This document shows positions 1-8,222 of a stretch of 64,000 bases of DNA, piece after piece. The position numbers and the translations under genes are program-made. Position 1 is the stretch's first letter. Each line of letters starts with the position of its first letter. The DNA is from Prauserella salsuginis. GTDB lineage: Bacteria; Actinomycetota; Actinomycetes; Mycobacteriales; Pseudonocardiaceae. The notes beneath the pieces were generated by a model that was given only the letters and a program-made list of their open reading frames with translations, was not told the origin of the DNA and made no database searches. Location of the stretch: NCBI RefSeq assembly GCF_024648885.1, contig NZ_JANBBF010000008.1, positions 930,001 through 994,000 on the forward strand. Direction: 5' to 3'.

Positions 1-2
1 AC

Positions 3-392
3 ACCCTCGCCGAGAACTCCGGCGTCGTGCCCGCGGTCAACCAGATCGAGGAGCACCCGTTCCTGCAGCAGGCCGCGGTGCGCGAGTACGACGCCGCCCA
101 CGGCATCGTCACCGAGGCATGGAGCCCGCTCGCCAAAGGCGGTGACCTGCTCACCAACGAAACCGTCACCACGCTCGCCGCCAAGCACGGGCACACTCCC
201 GCGCAGGTCGTGCTGCGGTGGCACCTGCAGCTCGGGAACGTGATCATCCCGAAATCCGTCACGCCCTCGCGCATGGCCGAGAACCTGCAGCTGTTCGACT
301 TCGCGCTCGACGCCGACGACATGACACGGCTGGCGGGACTCGACCGCGGCGAGCGGACCGGTCCGGACCCGGACACGTTCAACCGCCGCTGA
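3..392 (+). CDS. Aldo/keto reductase, C-terminal part (5' end outside window)
   Basis: The reading frame is open from the window edge to a TGA at 390-392, so only about 129 C-terminal residues are visible. The segment IPKSVTPSR is the NADPH 2'-phosphate-binding signature of aldo/keto reductases, and VPAVNQIEEHPF is the conserved strand before it. The catalytic Asp/Tyr/Lys/His lie upstream of the window. Such enzymes reduce carbonyl compounds with NADPH in the cytoplasm; the substrate cannot be read. The last 14 bases overlap the 3' end of the convergent fadE33-like gene. Confidence 0.9.
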   Translation, partial: TLAENSGVVPAVNQIEEHPFLQQAAVREYDAAHGIVTEAWSPLAKGGDLLTNETVTTLAAKHGHTPAQVVLRWHLQLGNVIIPKSVTPSRMAENLQLFDFALDADDMTRLAGLDRGERTGPDPDTFNRR

Positions 393-1572
393 CGCCGGAC
401 GCCGCGTTCGCCGTGTCCCGGCTTCCGGCGTGCGGTGCGCCGGGAGCCGGGTCGTCCGGGTCGCCGAGGTACCGCAGCTCGTCGAGGTACCGCTGCGGCG
501 GGCCGAACAGTGCGGCACTGCCGTGGGCACGCTTGAAGTACAGGTGGGCGTCGTGTTCCCACGTGATCGCGATACCGCCGTGCAGCTGGATCATCTCCGC
601 GGCGATGTGCTGCAGGCTCTCCGAACACACGACCTTGGCCACCGCCGCGTCCTCATCGTCCGGACCGTCACCGCGCGCCGCGGACGCGATCGCGGCATGG
701 CAGGCAGAGCGAGCCGTTTCCAACCGGACGAACGCATCGGCCAGCCGGTGCTTGACCGCCTGGAAGCTTCCGATCGGCCTGCCGAACTGGCGGCGCTGCA
801 GCGTGTACTCCACCGTCCGTTCCAGGGCCCGCTCGGCCGCACCGGTCTGCTCCGCGGCGAGCACGACCACCGCCTCGGCTCGCGCCCGCCGGAGCGCGTC
901 CCCCGGCAGCTCGCCCAGCCGCGTCCCCGCCACCTCCGACAAGGTGATGGTGGCGAGACGGCGCAGCGGATCCAACGCCTCGGCGTCGCGGCGGCTGACT
1001 CCGGCAGCTCCCGCGTCCACTTCGTACAGTGCCGGTGGCCCGTCGTCGCTCTCGACGACCGGCACCAGCAATGTGTCCGCCTCGTCCCCGTCCAGCACGT
1101 ACGAAGCCGTGCCGTGCAACACCGTCGACGCCGCGCCGTCCGCACCGCGCAGGCGGGCGGTGACGACGGGCCGGTCCGACCACGTGCCGTCCTCACCGGT
1201 CCACACCACTGCGGCCACGCGGCTCCCGTCGGCGAGGCCCGGCAGTAGCCGGGCGCAGGCCGGTTCGTCGGCGGCCTCCCTGACGAGGCGAGCGGCCAGC
1301 ACCGAGGACCCGAGCAGCGGACTCGGCGTCAACGTGCGGCCCAGCTCGTGGGCCACGACGCCGATCTCGGCGAGTCCGGCACCCGCGCCCCCGTACCGCT
1401 CGGGGACGGCGAGTCCGGCGACACCGATCTGGTCGCACAGCATCGACCACACGGCGGGGTCGTACCCGCCGGGGGAGGCCATCACGTCGCGGATCTCGGA
1501 GTGTTTCTCCAGCAGTCCGCGCACGGCCTCGCGCAGCGCCTCGCGTTCCGCCGCCCCGTCGTCAGTCGGCAT
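379..1572 (-). CDS. fadE33: Acyl-CoA dehydrogenase, FadE33-like
   Basis: The 397-residue acyl-CoA dehydrogenase is the last gene of a five-gene minus-strand operon. The C-terminal motif LHGGIAITWEHDAHLY is typical of the short-subunit dehydrogenases of steroid catabolism. ATG at 1572 is preferred over GTG at 1578 because GAGGTGA lies just before the ATG. It overlaps the preceding dehydrogenase by 11 bases, suggesting coupled synthesis. In Mycobacterium tuberculosis FadE32 and FadE33 form an alpha2-beta2 enzyme, part of FAD-dependent breakdown of the steroid C/D-ring remnant. The subunit assignment rests on gene order and length; the M. tuberculosis protein is shorter (about 318 residues). Confidence 0.75.
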   Translation of the reverse strand: MPTDDGAAEREALREAVRGLLEKHSEIRDVMASPGGYDPAVWSMLCDQIGVAGLAVPERYGGAGAGLAEIGVVAHELGRTLTPSPLLGSSVLAARLVREAADEPACARLLPGLADGSRVAAVVWTGEDGTWSDRPVVTARLRGADGAASTVLHGTASYVLDGDEADTLLVPVVESDDGPPALYEVDAGAAGVSRRDAEALDPLRRLATITLSEVAGTRLGELPGDALRRARAEAVVVLAAEQTGAAERALERTVEYTLQRRQFGRPIGSFQAVKHRLADAFVRLETARSACHAAIASAARGDGPDDEDAAVAKVVCSESLQHIAAEMIQLHGGIAITWEHDAHLYFKRAHGSAALFGPPQRYLDELRYLGDPDDPAPGAPHAGSRDTANAASGVSGG

Positions 1573-2548
1573 GCTCACCTCGCACGGCCGTCAGCACGCG
1601 GGTGCGGTGCGCGTCCGCGGTGCCCCATGCGCCCGCGAGCGCGCGTACCTTCGTCAGCCACAGGCCGAGGTCGTGTTCGGCCGTGTAGCCGATCGCGCCG
1701 TGCACCTGCAGCGACGTGCGCGCGGCGAGCAACGCCGCACGGGTCGCGGCGACCTTCGCCGCTGAGATGTCCCGCATCACCACGGGCTCGGCTGCGCCGG
1801 AGGCGAGCGTCACCGCCGCCCCGTCGACGAGTGGCCGCGCCATCGTCAGGCTCACCGTGACGTCGGCGAGCAGATGCTTGACGGCCTGGTACTGCCCGAT
1901 CGCCCTGCCGTACTGCCGCCGCTGCGACGCGTACTCGGTCGCCATCGCCAGCATCCGCCGAGCCGCGCCGAGCAGCTGGGCGGACACGCCGAGCACGCCG
2001 AGCGCGAACGCGTGCGGCCGCGCCGCGCCGAGCACTTCCCCGTGCTCGGCGGCGGGGAACAGGCCCCGCGTCGCGTCGATCGACGGCATCCGGCCCCCGG
2101 AGTCCATATCGGACGAGATCCGTTGAACGGCGGTCCCGTCCAACCGCAGCACGACATCCGCCGCGTCGGCGTCCAGGGCCCGGGGCACCTCGGGCGGGAT
2201 CGCGGCCGTCACCATCGACTCCCCCGCGGCGACGCGCGCCAGCTCGTCACCGCCGAGCAACCGCGGCGCCACCACGGTCGTTTCCACGACCGGGCCCGGC
2301 ACCGCGTGGTACCCGCACGCCTCGAGCGCCACCACGGCGTCCGCGGGCTCGGCGTCCGCTCCCCCGTGCTCCTCCGGCACCAGCAGGCCCCACACCCCGA
2401 GGTCGGCCAGCTCCCGCCACAGTTTCCGGCCGGGCTCGAACCGCCGCTCGGCCCACTCCCGTGCCACGCCCGGCGTGTCGGCGCCCGCCAGCAGTTCGTC
2501 CAGCGCCGCGGCGAAATCCCGCTGCTCCGGCGACAACGCGAACCTCAT
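1562..2548 (-). CDS. fadE32: Acyl-CoA dehydrogenase, FadE32-like
   Basis: The 328-residue protein begins MRFALSPEQRDF, a typical acyl-CoA dehydrogenase N-terminus, and ends with the LQVHGAIGYTAEHDLGLWL helix region. It is shorter than ordinary 380-400 residue acyl-CoA dehydrogenases and close to mycobacterial FadE32 (about 319). ATG at 2548 overlaps the upstream stop as ATGA; a longer open frame to 2839 encodes a low-complexity Arg-rich shadow and was rejected. The likely role is to pair with the neighbouring FadE33-like subunit to dehydrogenate a CoA thioester late in HIP degradation. Confidence 0.75.
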   Translation of the reverse strand: MRFALSPEQRDFAAALDELLAGADTPGVAREWAERRFEPGRKLWRELADLGVWGLLVPEEHGGADAEPADAVVALEACGYHAVPGPVVETTVVAPRLLGGDELARVAAGESMVTAAIPPEVPRALDADAADVVLRLDGTAVQRISSDMDSGGRMPSIDATRGLFPAAEHGEVLGAARPHAFALGVLGVSAQLLGAARRMLAMATEYASQRRQYGRAIGQYQAVKHLLADVTVSLTMARPLVDGAAVTLASGAAEPVVMRDISAAKVAATRAALLAARTSLQVHGAIGYTAEHDLGLWLTKVRALAGAWGTADAHRTRVLTAVRGEHAD

Positions 2549-3681
2549 CGACGCTCCTCCCGTGGCAGGCCCAGCACTCGCTCGGCGATCGTGTTCCGCT
2601 GAATCTGGTCCGTGCCGCCGTAGATCGGACCGGCCAGCGAGAACAGGTAGCCCTCCACCCACGGCGAGGCCAGTTCGCCGTCCGCGCCGAGCACGTCGAG
2701 CGCCGTCTCGTGCAGTGCGACGTCGACGCTCGACCAGGCCAGCTTGTTCACACTCGACTCCGGTCCCAGCTGCTCGCCGTCGGCCAACCGGGTCGCGGTG
2801 CCGTAGGTGTAGAGCTGGTAAGCACGGGTGTCGATCCACGCGTCGGCGACCCGCGAGGCCGTCGCCGCGGGCTCACCACACGCTTCCCACAGCCGCACCA
2901 GCCGGTCCGCCGAGGCCAGGAACCGGCCCGGACTACGCAGCGACAACCCGCGTTCGTTGTTGGCGGTCGTCATCGCCACCCGCCAGCCGTCACCCGGCGT
3001 GCCGATCACGTCCTCGTCCGGCACGAACACCTCGTCGAAGAACAGCTCGGCGAACCCCGGCTCGCCGTCCAGCTGCGGGATCGGCCGCACGGTCACGCCG
3101 TCGGCGCGCAGGTCGATCATCAGGTACGTCAGCCCGCGGTGCCGCTCCGAGTCCGGGTCACTGCGGAAGAGGCCGAACGCACGGTCGGCGAACGCGGCCC
3201 GCGAGCTCCACGTCTTCTGCCCGGACACCAGCCAGCCGCCCTCGGTGCGGACCGCGCTGCTGCGCAGGGCCGCGATGTCGCTGCCTGCCTCCGGCTCGGA
3301 CCAGGCCTGAGCCCACACCTGTTCACCGCGCGCCATCGCCGGCAGGATGCGGTCCCGCTGCTCGGTGCTGCCGTGGGCGAACAGCGTCGGCGCGAGCATG
3401 AAGATGCCGTTCTGTCCCACGCGCCCGGGTGCGCCGGCCGCGTAGTACTCCTCCTCGAACAGCAGCCACTGCAACAGTGACGCCTCCCGGCCGGTGTACT
3501 CGACGGGCCAGGTGACGACCGAAAGGCGCTCCTCGGCGAGCCGCGCCTCCCACTCCCGGTGTGCGGCGAACCCCTCGGCCGTGTCCATCGACGGCAGGCC
3601 CTGCCGCGGCACGTTGTCGGCGAGCCACGCGCGGACCTCGTCGCGGAAGACCGCCGACTCCGGATCGATGTCGAGGTCCAT
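2545..3681 (-). CDS. fadE31: Acyl-CoA dehydrogenase, FadE31-like
   Basis: This 378-residue acyl-CoA dehydrogenase matches the length of mycobacterial FadE31. Visible motifs are AWSEPEAGSDIAAL (flavin and substrate loop), VSGQKTWSS, and the C-terminal IYGGTDQIQRNTIAERVLG helix. At the position where medium-chain acyl-CoA dehydrogenases carry the catalytic Glu (YEGT) this protein has Gly (YGGT), as does the fadE30 product here, so the base must come from elsewhere. The start overlaps the upstream crotonase stop as TGATG. Assignment to ring C/D steroid catabolism comes from neighbours. Confidence 0.8.
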   Translation of the reverse strand: MDLDIDPESAVFRDEVRAWLADNVPRQGLPSMDTAEGFAAHREWEARLAEERLSVVTWPVEYTGREASLLQWLLFEEEYYAAGAPGRVGQNGIFMLAPTLFAHGSTEQRDRILPAMARGEQVWAQAWSEPEAGSDIAALRSSAVRTEGGWLVSGQKTWSSRAAFADRAFGLFRSDPDSERHRGLTYLMIDLRADGVTVRPIPQLDGEPGFAELFFDEVFVPDEDVIGTPGDGWRVAMTTANNERGLSLRSPGRFLASADRLVRLWEACGEPAATASRVADAWIDTRAYQLYTYGTATRLADGEQLGPESSVNKLAWSSVDVALHETALDVLGADGELASPWVEGYLFSLAGPIYGGTDQIQRNTIAERVLGLPREERR

Positions 3682-4550
3682 CAGCGGCTCCCGGCGTCCC
3701 GCATCGACTTCGCCGTCTGCCCCGCCAGCGGATCCTCCGCGGTCTCGGCGTTGTGGGCGTGGGCGAAGTGGTGCAGGCCGAACACCGCGTCCATCCCCGA
3801 GCGCATGCCCATCAGGTCCTGCGCCTGGTTCACGGCCTTCTTCGCCAACGTCAGGCCGAACGCCGGCATCTCGGCAACCGTGTCGGCGAGGCCGAAGACC
3901 GTGTCCTGCAGCTGTTCGCGTGGCACGACCCGGTTGACCATGCCCCATTCCTTGGCCTGCGCGGCGCTGAACCGCTGTCCGGTCAGCAGGACCTCCTTGG
4001 CGGCGGCCGTACCGAGCACCCAGGGGTGGGCGAAGTACTCGACACCGGGGATGCCCATCCGCACCACCGGGTCGGCAAAGAACGCGTCCTCGGAGGCGAC
4101 GATGAGGTCGCACACCCACGCGAGCATCAGGCCGCCTGCGATGCATGCGCCCTGCACCGACGCGATCACCGGCTTGGGGATCTCCCGCCAGCGCCGGCAC
4201 ATGCCGAGATACACCTCGGACTCCCTGGCGAACCGCCGGTCCCCGCCCTCGCGGTCGGTGTGGTCCCACCACAGGACGGCCTTGCGGTCGTAGCTGACGT
4301 CCACGTCGCGGCCCGGCGAACTGATGTCGTGTCCCGCCGAGAAGTGCTTTCCCTCTCCTGCCAGCACGATCACCTTCACGTCGGGGTCGTCGACCGCACG
4401 TGCGAACGCGGCGTCGAGCGCGTAGGTCATCACCGAGTTCTGCGCGTTGCGGTACTCCGGCCGGTTCATCGTCACCACGGCGACGGCGCCGCGGCGTTCG
4501 TAGCGCACGGTCTCCTCGTCGGTGCTCGCGGCGCTGTTCTCCTCGGTCAT
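3681..4550 (-). CDS. Crotonase-fold enzyme without canonical hydratase glutamates
   Basis: The 289-residue crotonase superfamily protein carries the oxyanion-hole segments KHFSAGHDIS and GACIAGGLMLAWVCDLI. In classical enoyl-CoA hydratases the second segment reads GGGCEL and the following loop PEIxLG; here the two glutamates are replaced (GGLM and DPVVRMG). It may therefore not be a simple 2-enoyl-CoA hydratase but perhaps a C-C hydrolase or isomerase; this is inference. It sits between fadD3 and fadE31 with 4-base and TGATG overlaps, so it should act on the same CoA-thioester pathway. It is not clearly EchA20, and no symbol is given. Confidence 0.8.
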   Translation of the reverse strand: MTEENSAASTDEETVRYERRGAVAVVTMNRPEYRNAQNSVMTYALDAAFARAVDDPDVKVIVLAGEGKHFSAGHDISSPGRDVDVSYDRKAVLWWDHTDREGGDRRFARESEVYLGMCRRWREIPKPVIASVQGACIAGGLMLAWVCDLIVASEDAFFADPVVRMGIPGVEYFAHPWVLGTAAAKEVLLTGQRFSAAQAKEWGMVNRVVPREQLQDTVFGLADTVAEMPAFGLTLAKKAVNQAQDLMGMRSGMDAVFGLHHFAHAHNAETAEDPLAGQTAKSMRDAGSR

Positions 4551-6121
4551 GCCACTTTCTCCTTGCCCAGCAGGCGTTTCAGGACCTTCCCCGACGCGTT
4601 CCGCGGCAGTTCGCCGACGAACTCCACCGAGCGGGGACGTTTGTAGTTGGCGAGCCGCTGCCGGCAGTGTTCGAGCAGCGACTCCTCCGACGGCGGATCA
4701 CCTCCGGCCGTGTCCGCACGCACGACGAAGGCCTTCCCCACCTCGCCGAGCCGCGGATCGGGAACACCGATCACCGCGACCTCCCGCACACCGTCCACAC
4801 GGGACATCTCCTGTTCGATCTCGGCCGGGTAGACGTTGAAACCGCCGCAGATGTACATGTCCTTCAGCCGGTCGGTGATCGACAGGTTGCCCGCCTCGTC
4901 GAGCCGGCCGACGTCACCGGTGTGCAGCCAGCCGTCGGCGTCGATCGCCTGCGCCGTCGCCTCCGGGTCGTCGAGATAGCCGCGCATCGCGTTCGGCCCA
5001 CGCAGGAGCACCTCGTCGTGGTCGCCGATGCGCACCTCGAAGCCGGCGGCCGCCCTCCCGCACGTACGCGCGATGGTGGCCGGATCGTCGCCGGGTTCGC
5101 ACATCGTCGCGACGACCGCTTCGGTGAGGCCGTACGCGGTGAGCACCGTGTCGAATCCGAGCTCGCCGCCCATCCGTTCGACGAGCGTCACCGGCACGGT
5201 CGCCGCGCCGGTGACCGCCAACCGCAGCGACGAGAGGTCCGCCGCCTCTCGGCCGGGGTGGTCGAGCAGTGTCTGGAACACCGTCGGTGCCGCGGGCAGC
5301 ACCGATACCCGTTCTCGCTCGATCAGCTCGAGCGCGGCGGTCGCGTCGAAGGTGGCCTGTGGCAGCAGCGTCGCACCGGTCAGCAGGCCGACGAGGATGC
5401 CCGCCTTGTAGCCGAAGCTGTGGAAGAACGGGTTGACGACGAGGTACCGGTCGCGGGGTGTCAGGGCGCCGCGGTCGGCCCATGCCGCGGCGACGGCGAG
5501 CGACTGCCGATGCGCCGACAGGACGCCCTTGCTGCGGCCTGTCGTGCCGGAGGTGAACAGGACGTCGGCGATGGCCTCGCCGGTGACGGCGGCGGCCCGC
5601 GCGTCGGCCTCGGCCGGGTCGACGGCCGCCGCCACGTCTGCCAGGTCGTCCCAGTCCACGGCGACCGGGTCGGGTGCGAGTGGCCCCGGCAGCGGCACCC
5701 GCACGATCAGGCGGAGGGTGTCGAGGTCACCGTCCGCCGCGGCGGCCCGGATGCCGGCGAGCCGGTCGGTGTCCAGGAAGTCCCCGGCGACGACCAGAGC
5801 CGTGGCCTCGCTGCGGCGGATCAGATCGACCGCCTCGGCCCCGGTGAACCGGGTGTTGATCGGCACCAGGGTCGCCCCGGCGTACTGCGCCCCGAACGCG
5901 GCGATCACCCAGTGGTGCGTATTGGGCGAGTTCACGGCCACCCGGTCGCCGCTGCGGACGCCGCGCGCCATCAGCACGCGCGCCATGACGCGAACGTGTT
6001 CCAGAAGCCGATCGAACGTGATCCGCACATGCCCGTCGACAATTGCCTCCCGGTCACCGAACCGCTCCGACGCTGCTTGAAGCGCCTTGGGGATCGTCAC
6101 CGGAGTTCCTGCCTCACTCAT
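4547..6121 (-). CDS. fadD3: Acyl-CoA synthetase, FadD3-like (HIP-CoA ligase)
   Basis: The 524-residue ANL-superfamily ligase has the AMP/ATP loop FTSGTTGRSKG at residues 189-199, a YGLTE motif, GWLHTGDVG and the C-terminal catalytic lysine region NASGKVLKR. FadD3 adds CoA to the bicyclic propanoate HIP left after degradation of steroid rings A and B, committing it to ring C/D breakdown. Neighbours support this: acyl-CoA dehydrogenases follow in the same operon and fadE30-ipdF-fadA6 diverge from it, as in the mycobacterial locus. ATG at 6121 was chosen; upstream extensions in frame run antisense through fadE30. A KstR-like operator lies 27 bases upstream of the start. Confidence 0.82.
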   Translation of the reverse strand: MSEAGTPVTIPKALQAASERFGDREAIVDGHVRITFDRLLEHVRVMARVLMARGVRSGDRVAVNSPNTHHWVIAAFGAQYAGATLVPINTRFTGAEAVDLIRRSEATALVVAGDFLDTDRLAGIRAAAADGDLDTLRLIVRVPLPGPLAPDPVAVDWDDLADVAAAVDPAEADARAAAVTGEAIADVLFTSGTTGRSKGVLSAHRQSLAVAAAWADRGALTPRDRYLVVNPFFHSFGYKAGILVGLLTGATLLPQATFDATAALELIERERVSVLPAAPTVFQTLLDHPGREAADLSSLRLAVTGAATVPVTLVERMGGELGFDTVLTAYGLTEAVVATMCEPGDDPATIARTCGRAAAGFEVRIGDHDEVLLRGPNAMRGYLDDPEATAQAIDADGWLHTGDVGRLDEAGNLSITDRLKDMYICGGFNVYPAEIEQEMSRVDGVREVAVIGVPDPRLGEVGKAFVVRADTAGGDPPSEESLLEHCRQRLANYKRPRSVEFVGELPRNASGKVLKRLLGKEKVA

Positions 6122-6147
6122 CCCGCTCCCTTGCTGGACGAGAAATC

Positions 6148-6161
6148 TAGAACGTGTTCTT
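6148..6161. promoter_or_regulatory. KstR-like operator between divergent HIP operons
   Basis: TAGAACGTGTTCTT contains perfect AGAAC/GTTCT arms around a 2-base centre. It matches the KstR consensus TnnAACnnGTTnnA at every fixed base except the last. It does not resemble the KstR2 consensus AnCAAGnnCTTGnT that controls the mycobacterial HIP genes. It overlaps candidate -10 elements on both strands (TATGCT at 6164-6169 for fadE30; TAGATT read on the minus strand at 6144-6149 for fadD3), so a bound repressor could silence both operons. Seen: the motif. Inferred: the protein that binds it. Confidence 0.65.
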
Positions 6162-6193
6162 ATTATGCTAGCGCACGGTAGCAGGAGGTGTGA

Positions 6194-7375
6194 GTGGAAA
6201 ACCACGAGCGATTCCGGCGAGAGGTGGCCACCTGGCTCGCCGACAACCTCACCGGCGAGTTCGCGGGCGTGCGCGGCCTCGGCGGACCGGGCCGCGAACA
6301 CGAGGCGTTCGACGAACGCCTCGCGTGGGAACGACATCTCGCGGCGGCGGGCTGGACGTGTGTCGGCTGGCCCACCGAGTTCGGCGGGCGCGGCCTGTCG
6401 CTGGCCGAGCAGGTGATCTTCCACGAGGAGTACGCGGCGTCGGGTGCGCCCGCGCGGGTGAGCCACCTCGGCGAGCAGCTGCTGGGTCCGACGCTCATCG
6501 CGTTCGGCACCCCGGAACAGCAACGCCGGTTCCTGCCCGCGATCCGCGCGGTGGAGCAGCTGTGGTGCCAGGGCTACTCCGAGCCGGGAGCCGGATCGGA
6601 CCTGGCGGCGGTGTCGACCACCGCCCGGCTCGAACCGGACGGCGGCGGCGCCGAGGAGCAGGCGTGGATGCTCAACGGACAGAAGATCTGGACCTCGCTG
6701 GCGCACGTCGCCGACTGGTGTTTCGTCCTCGCGCGCACCGAACCGGGGTCGACCCGGCATCACGGGCTCTCGTACCTGCTGGTGCCGATGGACCAGCCGG
6801 GCGTGACCGTCCGTCCGATCACGCAGCTGACCGGGACCTCGGAGTTCAACGAGGTGTTCTTCGACGACGCCCGCACCGAGGCCGACATGGTCGTCGGCGA
6901 GCCGGGCGACGGCTGGCGCGTCGCGATGGGCACGCTCGGTTTCGAACGCGGCGTCTCCACGCTGGGCCAGCAGATCGGATTCCGGCGCGAGCTGGACGGC
7001 ATCGTCGCGCAGGCGCGCGCGACGGGCACGATCGACGACCCCGTACTGCGCGACGATCTCGTCCGCGCGCGGGTCGACCTGCGGGTGCTGCGCGCCCACG
7101 CACTGCGCACGCTCGAGCGGGAGCCGGGGCCGGACGTCGCCGTGGGCAAGCTGCTGTGGGCCACCTGGCACCGGCGGCTCGGCGAGCTGGCGATGCGTGC
7201 GCGCGGCGCGCGCGGCCTGATCACGGGCGGCGATCTCGACGAGTGGCAGCGGCTGCTGCTGTTCAGCCGCGCGGACACCATCTACGGCGGTTCCGACGAG
7301 ATCCAGCGGAACATCATCGCCGAGCGCGTGCTCGGACTGCCGAAGGAACCCAGGAACACGGAGGAACGCCGATGA
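6194..7375 (+). CDS. fadE30: Acyl-CoA dehydrogenase, FadE30-like
   Basis: The 393-residue acyl-CoA dehydrogenase starts at GTG 6194 with AGGAGGTG ending four bases before. Motifs include CQGYSEPGAGSDLAAV, LNGQKIWTSLAHVADW and IYGGSDEIQRNIIAERVLG. FadE30 introduces the double bond into the propanoyl side chain of HIP-CoA derivatives, the first dehydrogenation after FadD3. The stop overlaps the start of ipdF (ATGA). The divergent arrangement with fadD3 and the order fadE30-ipdF-fadA6 reproduce the mycobacterial Rv3560c-Rv3559c-Rv3556c set without kstR2 and the PPE gene between. Confidence 0.85.
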   Translation: MENHERFRREVATWLADNLTGEFAGVRGLGGPGREHEAFDERLAWERHLAAAGWTCVGWPTEFGGRGLSLAEQVIFHEEYAASGAPARVSHLGEQLLGPTLIAFGTPEQQRRFLPAIRAVEQLWCQGYSEPGAGSDLAAVSTTARLEPDGGGAEEQAWMLNGQKIWTSLAHVADWCFVLARTEPGSTRHHGLSYLLVPMDQPGVTVRPITQLTGTSEFNEVFFDDARTEADMVVGEPGDGWRVAMGTLGFERGVSTLGQQIGFRRELDGIVAQARATGTIDDPVLRDDLVRARVDLRVLRAHALRTLEREPGPDVAVGKLLWATWHRRLGELAMRARGARGLITGGDLDEWQRLLLFSRADTIYGGSDEIQRNIIAERVLGLPKEPRNTEERR

Positions 7376-8214
7376 CCGAACGGCCTGCGACGGCAGCCGA
7401 TCACACGGAACCGCCCGAGCACGCACAGCCACCCGAGCACGCACAGCCACCGGAGTATCCGAAGCCCCATGACCTGTTGGCGGGCAAGGTCGTCGTGGTC
7501 ACGGCGGCGGCGGGCACGGGGATCGGCTCGGCCACGGCGAGGCGGTGTCTCGAGGAGGGCGCGCGGGTGGTCGTGAGCGACTGGCACGAACGCAGGCTGG
7601 CCGAGAAAGCCGAGCAGCTGGCCGAATTCGGCGAGGTGGACGCGGTCCCGTGCGACGTGACCGACGACGACCAGGTCGTCGCGCTCGTGGACGCGGCGTG
7701 CACCCGTTTCGGCCGGATCGACGTGATGGTCAACAACGCGGGACTGGGCGGCACACAGTCCATTCTGGACATGTCTGACGAGGAATGGTCCCGCGTACTC
7801 GACATCACGCTGAGCGGCACGTTCCGCTGTACGCGCGCGGCGACCCGGCGGTTCGTCGCCCAGGGCGGCGGCGGGGTCGTCGTGAACAACGCCTCCGTCG
7901 TCGGCTGGCGGGCGCAGCAGGGCCAGGCGCACTACGCGGCCGCGAAGGCCGGGGTGATGGCGCTGACCCGCTGTGCGGCGATGGACGTCGCCGCACACGG
8001 CATCCGCGTCAACGCCGTCGCTCCGAGCCTGGCCGCACATCCGTTTCTCGCGAAGGTCACCAGTGAGGAGCTGCTGACCGAGCTCGCGGGCCGCGAAGCG
8101 TTCGGCCGCGCCGCCGAGCCGTGGGAGATCGCCAACGTCATGGTGTGGCTCGCGTCCGGCTACGCCACCTATCTCACGGGCGAGACCGTGTCCGTGTCGA
8201 GCCAGCACCCGTAG
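7372..8214 (+). CDS. ipdF: Short-chain dehydrogenase, IpdF-like
   Basis: The 280-residue short-chain dehydrogenase has the nucleotide motif TAAAGTGIG at residues 44-52, the NNAG strand at 121-124 and the catalytic Ser175, Tyr188 and Lys192. IpdF reduces or oxidises the hydroxyl of the HIP-CoA side chain or ring before thiolysis. An unusual N-terminal tail of about 35 residues precedes the Rossmann fold and contains a tandem 18-nt repeat coding for PEHAQP, absent from ordinary SDRs. The start overlaps fadE30; the next gene follows with a strong ribosome site. Confidence 0.82.
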   Translation: MTERPATAADHTEPPEHAQPPEHAQPPEYPKPHDLLAGKVVVVTAAAGTGIGSATARRCLEEGARVVVSDWHERRLAEKAEQLAEFGEVDAVPCDVTDDDQVVALVDAACTRFGRIDVMVNNAGLGGTQSILDMSDEEWSRVLDITLSGTFRCTRAATRRFVAQGGGGVVVNNASVVGWRAQQGQAHYAAAKAGVMALTRCAAMDVAAHGIRVNAVAPSLAAHPFLAKVTSEELLTELAGREAFGRAAEPWEIANVMVWLASGYATYLTGETVSVSSQHP

Positions 8215-8222
8215 GAGGAACC

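Noticed and set aside
4400-6181. A 593-codon plus-strand open frame opposite fadD3 and its neighbour
   Set aside because: It is Arg/His/Gly-rich with no recognisable domain and lies antisense to a gene with clear ligase motifs; an artefact of high GC.
6122-6193. A KstR2-type operator
   Set aside because: No CAAG-nn-CTTG palindrome is present; only the KstR-like site was found.
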